Shown here: one piece after another, positions 23,909 to 36,502 of the stretch
How the letters are laid out: each line of letters starts with the position of its first letter
How positions within the stretch are numbered: the first letter of the stretch is position 1
NCBI GenBank assembly: GCA_029706075.1
Contig: JAINUG010000072.1
Coordinates: 1,729,019-1,793,018, forward strand
Source: Aldrovandia affinis
Lineage: Eukaryota > Chordata > Actinopteri > Notacanthiformes > Halosauridae
Length of the DNA: 64,000 bases
Direction: 5' to 3'
Program-made: the position numbers and the translations under genes
The notes under the pieces: generated by a model
What the model saw: only the letters and a program-made list of their open reading frames with translations
What the model was told of the DNA's origin: nothing
The model's database searches: none

Positions 23909-24143
23909 AGGCATTTTTAGGCATTTTAGAAGACGCTCTTATCCAGAGCGACTTACAGTTTACAGTTTACATTTTCTTTTTTTTTTACATACAATCCTGT
24001 TTATACAGCTTGATATTTTACTGAAGCAATTCAGGTTAAGTACCTTGCTCAAGGGTACAACGGCAGTGTCCCTACCTGGGAATCGAACCTGCAGCCTTTG
24101 GGTTACAAGCCCAGCTCCCTAAACATTACACTACACTGCCTGT
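23909..24143 (-). mobile_element. tRNA-derived SINE, full-length or nearly so (minus)
   Basis: Read on the minus strand it has a tRNA-like head with an A-box-type sequence near 24130 and a B box GGTTCGATTCC (complement at 24079-24089). A central conserved block follows (complement of 'taccttgctcaagggtacaa', about 24041). The tail is CTGTAAGTCGCTCTGGATAA and on to 'gagcgtcttctaaaatgcc'. This head, centre and tail order and the tail sequence fit the V-SINE type of vertebrate SINEs. It would be transcribed by RNA polymerase III and moved by a partner LINE. A short 'ggcattttta' duplication at the tail side (about 23910) may be part of the tail repeat. Confidence 0.82.
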
Positions 24144-26500
24144 TACGTGACACTATAGATATTTTCTGAGAGAAAAGATCACCTAGCACTGGAGAAATTC
24201 ACCATCCATACAGCACTGAAGTGTCTCCCCACTGCTCCATGTTCTTGCTTCTGGTTTCAGGCTCATTGAAGTTTACAACGGAGCTGTCCTCTGACAGTGC
24301 ACATTTTTTGTGTGCTCCCCATTGTTCTGAACACCACATGAACAGGACAAGCTATTAATAGCTTTTAAATATTAGCAGTACCAATATTTAATATTGTATA
24401 TTTTGCGGCTATGCTCATTTACATAACTACGTTTAGTAAATAGCCCGCTAAATCAGCACCTGGTGGGGGTGCACTTTTACTCAACACTTTCTAATTTGCT
24501 TCAGTCTTAGTAAACACTTCACATTGTGTTTGTTATCTACTCAAACAGCAGGATATTTACCAAATTAATTTGGTGACATTGGCAATGCCCCGTGTTGAAA
24601 TCAAACTCACAATCATCTGCTTAGTTATTTAATTATGAATTATTTAACACCCCACTGCCCAAGCCAAGAACAATTCATTATTTGTCAGGAACACTGTTGT
24701 TAGTTTTGAGAAAATGTATCTGGTGTTATCTGGCATATCTATCTGGTGTTACAGTTCAGACTGATTCTGATGCTCTGTTTAATATAAATATAAGATTAAC
24801 TTTTTCCATGAAAAGATAATTCATTGTGACCTTTCACCTTTGATTTTCACAAAATATTTGTTTTTATTTAACATTGTATGCCTATTTTCTTTTTGCAAAA
24901 TGTTGCCAATTATTTTGAGTCACAGAAAGTTCCCTCCCCTAAAATACAATTTAAATTCCAATACTGGTGAGATTGATAAGTGTGGTGACTAACAATGTAC
25001 TGTGCTCTGTATGCCATGTTTAACAGGGAACAACTGTTGTGCACTGTGACCACAGCTCCTGTCTCTGTCTGCAGTCTCTCCCACTGTCACTCTGTATTCC
25101 ACCCTCTCCTCAAAGCTTCAATTATTCAATTCCTAAGAATGATGGATCTATTTCTTCGCATACTGATCAGTGCCACAGACAAGTTGTAACCGAGACCTCA
25201 TGACCCTTCCCTAACCATTTAATTGGCCAATGTCATCAGGGGGGTGGGCCTACACAAGGTCACATGTCAACCAGTCTGAAGAAAGGTTCATCACAGTCAG
25301 GCCTGAGGCAACAATGACAACTCTAATCTGCCTCCATTTGGAAAGAATGAGAGAGCGTACCTTCCCCTGCTCAGACAATTTTAGGCTTCATCCTACATCA
25401 GAAATGAGTTATAAAAACATACCTTCTTTTCATTTTGGATAATGCCAAAAAAATACAATCTAGAACAGAGCTCAAACTTTAATGTTAAAGGACATGTCAT
25501 CAAATGTATTAGCTGTTCTAGTGTTAAATCACAAACATTTCGATTGTGGTTGCCATGCCATGCCCAAGGCATGGATATAATGTTTCCCCAGCCAATTGTC
25601 TACGCTTTTATATCAGCAGTTCAAGAATTAAGCCATCGAAGCCACGTCCACCTTTTAAAAAGGGCAACCATGTCCTCCTTTCTAAGCCATTGAACGCCTT
25701 CCTTGTTTCACATTCATTTACATTTGTTCTGTTTAATTTTCTCCCTCTGCTTCCGCTTTGATTGCTATTTTCCATTCTCTCATTACAAATGGGTTCTGAC
25801 AAGACTCCTCAGAGCGGAATGAGAGGAATTTCAATGGGCGGAACGCAGGCACACTCGGGCTGACGGGCGACGGAAGCTCCCGTGCATTCCGTCAGGAACC
25901 ACAAGAATCCGCTCTGCGGTCTTCCATTGTTTTCCATTCGGAGCGGTACGACAGAATGTCTATTGTATGAGGGATGAGCACATCCCTTCTGTTCTGTGAC
26001 AGGTCGTGCTCGAGCTCATCTTTACACGCCGGATGATAAAGATGATGCAGTCTTTGCCTTGTTGTGGCGCGTGTCTGAGTCCACGTTTTCAGGGCTGCAG
26101 GCACTTAAACATGCTCTGTGTTTGGAATGCTCAGCATCCGGGGAACGGTTGTCTGAAGCACAGATATCAAAATGAGATATTGCTCGACAATACCAATGCA
26201 AAACTAAACAATACAAAACCTTGTAATTAACACAAGATGAAAACGTCGCTATATGCTAATGAGTATTTAACTGACAGGTTACAGTTGCTTATTGATTGAG
26301 TTTACTGATTGTGCATTTGTTAGGTCATTATTATGAACATAATTGATATATAAACACATATATAGTCTGGAATGAAACAGTAGTAATTGCATTACAATAT
26401 TAGTAACAAATAAATTACTTATACTTATCGGATAATGTAGCATAGCTTTTGTAGCTTTTCATTTACCTGGTAATTAATATAAAAATAGCATGCTATTTGT
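24144..26500. other. unique stretch, no gene seen
   Basis: Mostly AT-rich. A more GC-rich part at about 25800-26130 has no recognisable gene. Confidence 0.5.
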
Positions 26501-29079
26501 AGTACTTCAATATCCAGTTTTGTTGCAAATGTTAGTTTCTGCTAAATTAGATACAGGATGTTTAAATTGAAATTAGATTAAAATGAAATCTAAGCATGGG
26601 ATATAAACACCCACACCATCCAAAAAACAAGTCTGTCACATGGGATGGCAGGTTTTCCATTGCTGGTAAATGAACAGACTGAGAGTCTATGATGTTTTAG
26701 TTAAAATTCTTATGTGAAAGATGTTTGTGATGGCAGTTCATTGGCAGCGGAAAACAAATACCACATTACTTCATTGATTTTCTGCCTGGGGATCTATATA
26801 TCTCTGTTGTTTACCATCAAAATGGGTTATCAGTCACTAGAGCACACATTTCATCAAAAGCAGCTTGTGGGAAAGCAATATTTTTCTTATTTCCAATACT
26901 ATACAGGAACATCCATTGTACATATTTGAGTTAAATTAGCACAATTATCTTTGAACTATGTGTTAGACAATATTAATGTAGTTTTGTGATGGCAGAATCA
27001 TGTTAGGTAACAGGTTTCTGTTCTAGCTAGTTCATGATAAATTAATCTGTATTAAAGCTAGATAACTAACTGATAGATACAATTGATAGGTAGCTTGCAA
27101 ACATCAACTACTAAATGATCACTAGCTAACCAATAGCCACTATTTTTAACAGGTTTATAATATCTTACATTATATTATCCATGGAGAAATAGTGTACACA
27201 AAATAATTTAAGTTTGTCTTTGAATGCAAACTTTATTCAGCATGTATGGTACATATGCACTGTACTTTATGGTAAACTAACCAGACTAGACTATTCAGAT
27301 TTGTATTCTTCACTTGAAAGTTATAGGTATCTACCATCGAAGCTGAAGCCATTACAATTAAATGCATGTTGTGAATATGTGAAAGGGGGCATGGCCAAGG
27401 ATAATACTGTTTACAATGGATGTTCTGTCCTTGGTCATATCTCTTCATGAATATTCATGAACTGTAATAGGTAAGTATGTTGAGAAGTAGGGAAGGAAGT
27501 TGAGAGGATGGATAGAATGCAGGGGCTCACCACCTGTCCTACAATAAAAAATATTTGCTATCACCTTCTACCGCAAGATACAACTGAGCTGATTCTCTGG
27601 TGCTACATAAGTAAATTCAATAATTAAATGGATACATTTGTCATATGGAAATTTCAATCACGGAAGATACAAGTCTACCTGTTATCTCATAACACAATAT
27701 GATTCTGTTTTCTTTTTGTGTGTTAAGCTTATTCGGGACCAATATGTGCAATTTTCAAAACTATCAGTTGTACAAATTGTATTAAGTGTATTATTTGTAT
27801 ACTACATTTCAGCGGGTAAATTTTTTTTATAGAACAAACCACCAAGGAATAGACAACAAGATGATAAATGCTCTCCTTGTTCGAAGAGAAAATGTGCAAA
27901 AAAAATTCAAAAAGCTCATTGTTTTCTCAGGAATTCAGCTCAAAGCCTTGCTCAGGGCAATAGAAACTTCACTGAAGCTCAAGCTTCATTCTTCATCCTT
28001 GCACGCTGTACAGTATATGGTATTCTTATGCTCTTTTTAAATAGTGGGGGAAAATAGCCATGGGGTGACTGAGCGGTGAATTTATTCCATGCCTATGGAC
28101 AGCCATGGCACCAATACAATTTTTTATCCAAGCTCCTAGTACTAGCAAAAATACATTTCCATTCTGCTGTGAATACCATGCTACACAGTTTGATGTATGG
28201 TTTTGTATAGATAGCTCATAAATTGTACTAGGGCGTATCACTTTTTTTTTTTTTAAGGCAAAAAGTAACATTTTATTGAGAGGGAGGTTCTGATGGTAGG
28301 CTTATGTTTATGGAGGAATCTGTCTGAGGGGGTCAATGTTTCCCACAATGTAGTCTAATTATCTCCAGACTACCTCATGTTGCTGTGGGGCAAGGAGTGA
28401 AGGATACAAGCTAATAGGTGTCTGGGAAGCCAGTGCTAAGTCATCTGTTATCCACACTGCTCTATTCACATTAAATTGCTCTGAGACTTAAAGGCCTTAG
28501 TTAGTGGCCTCACCTGGGATTTAGGCAAAGTCCAATATATTTATTGTGCATTTTCAACACAAACTTTCACCCAAAGCCCACTAATTAAATTTGCCCCTTT
28601 CTTTTCATATTCATTTCCATTTCTGTATTTTCATAATTTAAGTGCTATTGCTATGATGGGAGTCGGGGTTGAGAATCTACTCATGAACTCTTTCCTGGTA
28701 GCAAGTTTTCTCCAGTGTAGGAGTGGCGTAGAAGGGTAAAAAAAATGATGGCATCGATATGAGTTCTCATTTTCAATTAGTCAATGGGCCAGGGATTGAA
28801 TCCAGTCTAAACTCTGGAGATGATACTACTGAACATTAAGGTCCATATTTTTACCAAGGTGATAGGAGCAACCAAAATTCAGTTTAAATGTGATCACAGT
28901 CAGTGGGACATTAATGAAACTTAATGAAACCTTTTTTTCGCAATTGTGGCACCCACATTACAGGACGTAGTGCGCAGCATGGGATAAGGTCCAAGTCCTG
29001 AGGACACTTACCCCCCCAGGTAATTAGAAAAATGCATTACAGTGCAGAAATATGAAATATGATAAATAATATATATATA
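26501..29079. other. unique stretch, no gene seen
   Basis: AT-rich sequence with recurring short 'gctagctag' phrases (26990-27130), a T tract (about 28242-28254) and no recognisable gene or repeat family. Confidence 0.5.
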
Positions 29080-29081
29080 TA

Positions 29082-30072
29082 CACTCAGTGGACACTTTAT
29101 TAGGTACACCTTTCTAGTACTGGGTAGGACCCCCATTGGCACCCATAAAAGCCTGAATTCTTTGTGACATGGATTAAACAAGCTGCTGGAAATATTCCTC
29201 TGAGATTCTGGTCCATGTTGACATGATAGCATGCAGATTGCTGCAGATTTGTTGGTTGGACATTCATGTTGCCAATCTTCCATTCCACCACCTCCCAAAT
29301 GTGCTCTTTTGGACTGAGATCTGGTGACTGTGGAGGCCATTGGAGTACACTGAACTCATTGCCATGTTCATGGGATGACGTGTGCTTTGTGACATGGCGC
29401 GTTATCCTGCTGGAAGTAACCATTAGATGGGTAGACTGTGGCCATGTCAGCAACAAGACTCAGGTAGGCTGTGGAATTTAAACGATGCTCAATTGGTATT
29501 AAGGGGCCTAATGTGTGCCAAGAAAACATTCCCCACACCATTATCTCACCACCACCAGCCTGAACCGTTGACACAAGGCAGGACGGATGCATGGATTCAT
29601 GTTGTTTACGCCAAAATTCTGACCCTACTATCTGCATGTCGTAGTAGAAATCGAGATTCGTCAGACCAGGCAACGTTTTTCCAATCTTCAACTGCCCAGT
29701 TTTGGTGAGCCTGTGCCCACTGTGCCTCACTTCACTGTTCTTAGCTGACAGGAGTGGAACCCGGTGTGGTCTTCTGCTGCTGAAGCCCATCCACTTCAAG
29801 GTTCAATGTGTTGTGCATTTAGAGATGCTCTTCTGCATACCACTGTTGTAATGCATGGTTATTTGAGTTACTGTCACCTTCCTGTTAGCTTGAACCCTTC
29901 TAGCCATTCTCCTCTGACCTCACTCATTAACAAGGCATTTTCGCCCACAAAACTGCTGCTCACTGGATGTTTTTTGTTTTTCGCACCATTCTCTGTAAAC
30001 TCTAGAGACTGTTGTGTGTAAAAATCACATGAGATCAGCAGTTTCTGAGATACTCACACCACCCCGTCTGGC
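29082..30072 (-). pseudogene. Tc1-like transposase pseudogene with 3' terminal repeat
   Basis: This is a second Tc1-like family, different from the element at 19799. Its terminal repeat CACTCAGTGGACACTTTATT begins after a TA in an AT repeat. On the minus strand the transposase runs from an N-terminal HTH (SISETADL, then TTVSRVYREWCEKQKTSSE) through MKWMGFSSRRPHRVPLLSAK to the C-terminus. Catalytic residues survive but in broken frames: Asp in WSDESRF near 29670, Asp in FQQDNAPCHKA, and Glu in SPDLSPKEHIW. Several frameshifts and a stop after SISETADLM make it non-functional. The 5' part of the element is missing here and appears in inverted orientation next door (30107-30289). Confidence 0.88.
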
Positions 30073-30106
30073 TATATATATATATATGTATGTATGTATA
30101 TACATA

Positions 30107-30289
30107 CACTCAGTGGCCACTTTATTAGGTACACCTGCTCGTTAATGCAATTATCTAATCACCCAATCATGTGGCAGCAACTCAATGCATAAAGGCATAC
30201 AGACATGGTCAAGAGATTCAGTTGTTGTTCAGACCAAATATCTGAATGGGGAAGAAATGTAATCTAAGTGACTTTGACTGTGGAATGAT
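30107..30289 (+). mobile_element. 5' end of the same Tc1-like family, inverted relative to its body
   Basis: It starts CACTCAGTGGCCACTTTATT after TA and carries the 5' untranslated segment up to 'gactttgactgtggaatgat'. In this family that point lies just upstream of the codons where the minus-strand relic at 29082-30072 begins. The two pieces are complementary parts of one element but point the wrong way relative to each other. About 34 bp of TA/TGTA repeat separates them. Confidence 0.75.
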
Positions 30290-30307
30290 ATATATATACG
30301 TATATAT

Positions 30308-30861
30308 TGTGGTGTCCCTAGGGGTTGGGCGACACTCACAGACCAGGGCACAGAGGCAGTTAAATAACCCAGAGGAGGCAGTATTCAAAACACAATTTAT
30401 TAAACTAATTGACAAACACAAAAAGGGTCTTTGGGGGAATTCAAAACACATAAAGTCCACAATCCTACTCGTTGTCGTTGTCCGTAATCCAGTGTCAAAG
30501 TCCAGTTCAGTTCCGCATTCCAGGTCAGTAGTCGATATCCAAATGGGGTCCTCATACAATCCAGGTCAAACACAATAAACAATCCAACTCACTTTTCCAA
30601 CTCGCTCTTTCTAAATCCCAGCTGGTCAACAGACTTCACAGTTCTCTCTCTCTACATTCCAAAACAATTTCCTACTCCTCCATTGTGTGACACGAACGAG
30701 TCCTTTAAATAGGCCTCCAAATGGCCTTCAGCTGTTCGTTAGTCCCAAACACTAAACTTATTTTAGGTGTTGGACTGCGGCCTGCTGGGAAATGTGTTTT
30801 TTCTGGCTCCCATGTGTTGAAGGCCAGGTAGCCATTTCCTTGGGCAGCCACTTGGGCCACA
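30308..30861 (-). mobile_element. solo LTR of a retroelement (minus orientation)
   Basis: This is the reverse-oriented sibling of the LTR at 4721-5379. On the plus strand it begins TGTGGTGTCCCT and ends GGGCCACA, with ATAT on both sides. That is compatible with a 4-bp duplication, although the surroundings are TA-rich so the duplication is less certain here. The minus-strand order is conserved: CCTATTTAAAGGA TATA-like box (complement near 30710) and later a poly(A)-type AT-rich segment. It lacks the TGCG microsatellite of its sibling. No internal retroelement genes adjoin it. Confidence 0.75.
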
Positions 30862-32467
30862 ATATATATAATATTTATGTATATATATTTTTAGTTATTT
30901 TTTAAAACACAAATGAGAAAAGTTATGACTAGAAAAATGTATATAGCCTGATAGTTAGAAGCCCATTGATGTAAAAATGCCTTGCATGAAATACAGATTT
31001 CAATTTTCAAAAGTCCAATTTTAGAAATACATTTGCCAAAAGGCAACAGATCAAAGAGGAAGAAATTCCTGAATTGGAAACAGGAGGCCAGAAACAGCAT
31101 TTTATGGTAAATTGTTTTTAGATAATTTATGGTAGCCTATAACTTATTTGATGACAGCATATAACACCATTTTTACTGCTGTCATGCTGAACAGTTAATA
31201 GTAAATCCAGAATACATTTGAAGAATGTATTCAGTCATTCATTCATTCAAGTAAGCCTAGTATATATTTAGATATTTGATGGAGAATGCATAAACTGACT
31301 TTAATTTGTGCGGGTGAAACAGATCTTAAAATATATGTTTTTCTCATCGTGTCTGGCAGCATGAACCAATCAGTCAACGTGCAATGCAATGCACATTTTA
31401 ATTTCTTATTTGTGTTATGGAGGCTATGCATTCAGTGAGATACACACTAATAAAAGGTACATTCTGAGGCAGCTTTGTAACCTTTTGATCTATTAGAGCC
31501 TTGTTCCATGGTGTGGACCAATAATAAAAATGGCATTTTTTATTAAAATACCACTATCTATCCATCAACGTATCTATCGATCAATAAAAGGTGAAATGAG
31601 TTAAAGGTTTATTGTTCAGCATCATATAAATCTTACAGCAATATTAGATTTCAAATATAATATTTATTGTTTAATTTACACAACCCAAAATTGTGCCAAA
31701 AAAAGGCAAGCATTAAGGCCTGGTTTTCAGAGGTTCACATTTCTTTACAAATATAAGGTGCTTATATTTGGCTTTAGTAAATTCAAAATAAGACTTGATA
31801 CTTAACCCCATTTTTAAATTCACTACTCAGCGTTAAGCACACTCTTTGGGTTGTACATATGCAGGAGCAAAGGCACAAGGTATTCTGACTGTATACACAA
31901 GAAACTTCTAAAATTGTGTCCATTGCAATCGGTTAGAAAATACCACATATATTTTTACACCCCCTTACCATCCACTATGCACATAAACTGTTCATAAACC
32001 TGGCCTTATGAGTATAGGCCTAAAGCAGAATGAACAAAATTGTCTTTAAAATATTTTACCCTGTGTCATACTTCACCATAATTTAGCCCAGGAATGCTCA
32101 CATTCTATGTGTTAATATATTATAATAATAATCATATAATTTTATTATATTAAATGTATAATATTAAATTGTATAATATTATTATGTGCTTTTAGTGTGT
32201 CTGAATGCACACAAATGCATCCACAAAATATACTTAATTTGATACTTTCCAAATAACTTGACATGGTTATAGATGGGTAATGTAAGACTGGGATCGAAAA
32301 AGGACGAAGCCTCTTTTCTGTATCTGCATCCCAAATCCAACCAGGGATGGTAATGCAGAGTAATCATCCATTAGTCATTTCCACAGTTACTTTTCTGATT
32401 CCTAGAAACAAAGGTGACCAAACCTAAGGAGTATGGCTCTCTGATTGTCTTTGACCTGATTATTTTA
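30862..32467. other. unique AT-rich stretch, no gene seen
   Basis: Strongly AT-rich with ATTATA-type runs near 32110-32185. No gene recognised. Confidence 0.5.
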
Positions 32468-33826
32468 GCACTGGAACTGCCAGGATTCGTTGTATACCTA
32501 GAACCACCAACGGGTAAAATTTACCCGCACATCTATTTTGCATTGATATTGCTAAAAGAATTATACTGCCACTGCAATAACACATTTGTTTCACAAGGGA
32601 ACGTCTAAAATCACGAAATATCAATGCTTAATCATCCACTGTGTTTTAGTGGTGCATTTGAACAAAGTCATGTGTGAATAAACACAAATCACAAAGAAAT
32701 ACGAGTTAATCAATTCAACAAAGTTGTATTTATTCATAAACACCATTGATGGTTACAATGATACAACACTATTGATACAACGTTCATGTATGCTAGCAAA
32801 CTGAATGAAATAGCCAAACATAGGCAAAATATAGGCATCAGGCAAATTAGGCTAAATAGTCTAAAATATAATACATACAAAACAATAAAACAACAAACAG
32901 AACAAAATCATGTGTGAATAAATGAAAATCACAAATGAATTAGAGTTAAAACATTCAAGTTTCAAGTTTTACATTTATTAATAAACATTTACGACACAAC
33001 GCATTGCCAATCAACAGGATAGAATAACCTCAGTGAAATAGGCACCTTAGGCAAACTGAATGAAAAATATGAATTTGCCTTTTACTCTCTAAATCATTGG
33101 CCTATTCACAGTTAGCGCAAACACTCAAAACCATGACTGTACACTTTCCACATATTGCATTTCATAATCTTTGATTACAAGTAGATGCCAATGCCATTAA
33201 GCTATGTTGCCCACTGGCACTGAAGCAATGATGTGAGATTAGATACAGTAGCCTATTACAACACGTATCTGTCACAATAGTTACTTTACGCCATCCGATG
33301 CATCTTCCTCGCCGACCCACGACACATCACTCAACCCAGAGGCATCAGACTTCCCATCACTCATAGCATGTAGCAATGCTAATGCCTCCTGGTTATTCAT
33401 GCATCTTTTTATTCTATCCATATTCATATTATTCTATTTTAATATTCTATTTTATTTTATTTTATAATGAGTTAACTAGGCAGCAATAGAGGCCTGTCAC
33501 AGAACACATGTGTCAATCGTAAAAATGGCTTTCTTCTACCATTCATGGCATGTGAACAGTGGAATGGGATATAAAAATGGAATGGCAAAAATATATAAAT
33601 CAAATGAAAATAACACACATTGCGTGGCACAAACAAAAACCGCGTGAAAAGAAATGTATCGTTAAAAGAAATGCCCTAGGTATAAATGCCTCAAACTTTT
33701 TCTCGTTACATTGCCTTCATATTGTGGGTACATTTTACCCAGTCTTGGCAGGTGCCCCCGGCCAGCCTCCGACGAGGCTTCTAGGTATAAATGCCTCAAA
33801 CTTTTTCTGTTTATTTCTGGCAGCAT
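32468..33826 (-). mobile_element. piggyBac-like relic of a second family (minus)
   Basis: The ends are related inverted sequences. The left has 'ctgccag', 'tacctaga' and a palindromic GGGTAAAATTTACCC (32512-32526). The right has the complements in the expected order: GGGTACATTTTACCC (33725-33739), 'ttctaggtata' and 'ctggcag'. Subterminal palindromes of this kind are familiar in vertebrate piggyBac-like elements. The TTAA targets are no longer intact (TTTTAG at the left). A fragment of the transposase N-terminus is at 33281-33400. Inside are a 240-bp-spaced direct repeat (32662-32743 and 32902-32990) and a 'ggtataaatgcctcaaactttttct'-type repeat (about 33678 and 33784). Confidence 0.68.
33281..33400 (-). 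pseudogene. piggyBac-like transposase, N-terminal fragment (39 codons)
   Basis: The minus-strand frame starts MNNQEALALLHAMSDG and continues through acidic and serine-rich sequence (GLSDVSWVGEEDASDG) to a stop. An acidic, Ser/Asp-rich N-terminus that starts with a short leucine-rich helix is typical of piggyBac-derived transposases (PGBD4-like proteins). It ends at 39 residues, while the full enzyme has roughly 550-600, so the catalytic domain is entirely missing. There is an in-frame stop just upstream, so this ATG is the likely original start. Confidence 0.6.
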
Positions 33827-35930
33827 AACTTTCTTACATTAGGAGGTGCTTAATAACACAATTTTAGGAAAAGTCAAGGATTGGGAGACTTGAGTTTTTT
33901 TTAATTGAAACAGAGTTACAACATACAATTGAAAAACGGAAATAGGTAAATTTTATTCTCATTTTTGACTATTTCCACGCTACAGGCCTTACAGGAAAGC
34001 TAGCCCCAGTTCAACTTCTCAGCTGCAGGCCCTGGCCTGCACGAATGGCGAGCGCATTTAACAACTGAGCCACTCAAGAGCCCCACTAACCTTCCATGTT
34101 ACACAACCTTTGAGTTTGCAACTGCTTTCACTCTGATAAACAATGTTCTGGATAGGCAATTTTGCTGCCGCCGCATCAATGTGTGCTTGTAGTATCAAGG
34201 TGCAGGTCAGAAGTGGAGAGTTTGCCCTACATATCAATTTTTCTCACATGTCCTCTACAGTCACGCCTCTCACTGAGGTTCCACCCTCTGCTAATTACCG
34301 CTTTCTACTGAAAATCTTTGTTGAGGGTTTAGCAGCAAGGCAAGTTTCAAAAGACCTACAGAAAAGGACTAGATCCCTTGGGGCATTCTTTGTTTGCATG
34401 TGCGGTACTTTACCTGATGTGATAAGCTGGCCAAAAGGGGTTCAACGAATTAGCATCATCGGCTCGGTGGTGGGATGGCCCTGTAACTCTGAAGTGGATA
34501 TCAATAACTTTCTAACTATATCTGGCTTCTCCATTGTGCCCCTGACTGTCTATCTCAATTGAAATGAGCTATAGATTTAGTGCTCTCTTGCCACACGGTT
34601 CTTATTGCCCACACCTGTTGGCAGCAAGGGAAAAAGGTACATATTTCAAATACCAAGCAGAAGCCTCATTTATATGATGAGTCAGTGACATTTCATTGTG
34701 AAGAGAGGGATATAACGGAGCAATAGTGTCAGCTGGAGACAAATATCGACAGGAAACAGCTGAGATGCAGCAGCTTAAAGAGATGGTTACTGGGTAAAAT
34801 AATAGCTTTTTTGTGTCTCCACCCTCTCAAACCTGTCAATACCATTCCCTAGTGCTCCTCTGTTCCTTGAATTTAAATCCATTTCCATAAATGTGCATGC
34901 ATAAAATGCTGGTTTCCATTTATATGGAACACATCCAATTACCCTCATAGTTCACAACTCTCTATTTCCAACCTTTGGTTATTAATCTTAAGGGTTACCT
35001 CCATACAGTGTCTGTGCAGAAAGAGGGAGTTTGAATGGCAACAGGGAGAGTGTAAGCAAACACTGCGCCCCTTTGATGTATACTTGTATAACGGACTGAT
35101 TGGGTTATCGCAATTAAAGACTCTAAAAAAGCAAAGTAGGTCCACTCTAATGAGATAGTGAAACTGTATTAAAAAGGATTTGTGTTAAGTGGCCTCATTC
35201 AAAGTCTTTGGAAACCAAACAGTGGCATGTAAATGGATTTTATGGGCTTTAAAACCACATCCTTTTGTCTGTAAATTAGACACTGTTCTGTGTGTTTAGA
35301 GTGTTTGCCGAAAGCTGCTGGGTGGCCTCGTGGGTAAAATAATGAACTGCAGGGCTGCTCTATATGCTGGTGTCAGTAAGTTTGAAAGAACATGAGCATG
35401 TGGTTCCTGCACCCAAGATCATGGTGCCCACAGGGGTGACTGGGTGATTGCAACTCCACCGTCCTCCTCTGCTGTGCTCAGGTAGTGCTTCCTCATGTGC
35501 CACTGGTGCTGTTTTATCGGTGGTGCTCAGATGCAGAGAGCAGCAGTGTGTTGATGCAATAATGGAGGAAGGAGGGCTGGGGAGTGGGAGTCACAGCCTC
35601 CCATCAGTAGATATCTGTCTTAAGTTTGCCTGGATTAAACTAGATATCCTTAAATTATGTTTACAAATTAAAAAAAATTGTTAATTTTTGGAGGGTTTTT
35701 CGTATTGAGTCTTGTTTGTTGTTTGTGTGTCATTCGTGGAGTATGAGTGTGACGTACTGTTTGGTTAGTCTTCCCTGGAAGGGGGTTTCCATGTCGGAGG
35801 ATGCCTCTTACTGCAATCCGTCTGTGTTTGGTGTTGAATGTGAGTCTGTCGGGGGTGGTGGCTCCTGTGTGTGGAGTCTCTGTGTGTTTGTTAAAAGTAA
35901 CTGAGTAGAGTGCTTCCTGTGTGTGTGGGA
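33827..35930. other. unique stretch, no gene seen
   Basis: It contains a weak SINE-head-like segment at 34020-34086 and a 139-codon frame (34143-34562) with no recognisable domain. The sequence around 35315-35420 has a phrase like 'gggtggcctcgtgggtaaa' that may be a decayed SINE head. Confidence 0.4.
34020..34086 (-). mobile_element. possible decayed SINE head
   Basis: On the minus strand it reads 'gagtggctcagttgttaaat', which looks like an A-box region. The B box is not convincing and no tail is present. Confidence 0.3.
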
Positions 35931-35952
35931 AGAGAGAGAGAGGGCTCACACT

Positions 35953-36141
35953 GAAGAGTGGGGAGTCTCTCTCCCTCTGTGCTTGTGGAGAGAACTCACA
36001 CTGAAAGAGTGGAGAGTGTCTTGAGGCTGATTGACAGAGAACTTTCACTGTAAAAGTGGAGAGTGTCTCTGGGGGTTTGTAAGGGAACTCGAGCTGAAAA
36101 GATTGAGTATCTCTGTGTGCATGGGTTTAGGAAGCACGTGA
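35953..36141. repeat. degenerate minisatellite, unit about 46-50 bp, four units
   Basis: Units start at 35953, 36003, 36050 and 36096 with the shared beginning 'ga(a)gagtggagagt(g)tct' and the shared end 'agaactcacact'. The preceding 60 bp looks like a further, more decayed unit. Spacing falls from 50 to 46 bp because of small indels. Confidence 0.65.
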
Positions 36142-36502
36142 AAGGTCACCAAATATTTGTGCACCTGGTAAAGTTAAGGTGGGAATCCGGACTGAAGATG
36201 CGTGGTGTCCTGTTAAATGTGAATGTGTGTAAGCGGGCTGGAAAGCTGCTAAATGTCTTTGTTGAAGTCCGTGGCCGTTGTTTTTCCCCAGAAGGATTCC
36301 CACCTCGAAGGAGGGAGACTTTAATTTAGTTTGTTCATTTAGTTTCTTATTTTAGTTTGTTGTTTTCGTGCAAAAGCTTCATGGCAAGTAGGATGAAGAC
36401 TTTGTGTGTTTTGTGTTTTCTCTCTCACATGGCAGGTGACACACATTTATTTGTGAATCAAAGTTGAAGTCAGACCAAAGTTCCAGGTTAAATCCAGGTT
36501 AA

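Noticed and set aside
34143..34562. 139-codon open frame with some hydrophobic segments
   Set aside because: No recognisable signal peptide or domain and no neighbouring exon-like signals. I could not support a gene call.
35315..35420. SINE with 'gggtggcctcgtgggtaaa' head
   Set aside because: The phrase is suggestive, but no B box or tail could be confirmed, so it is mentioned only within the surrounding stretch.
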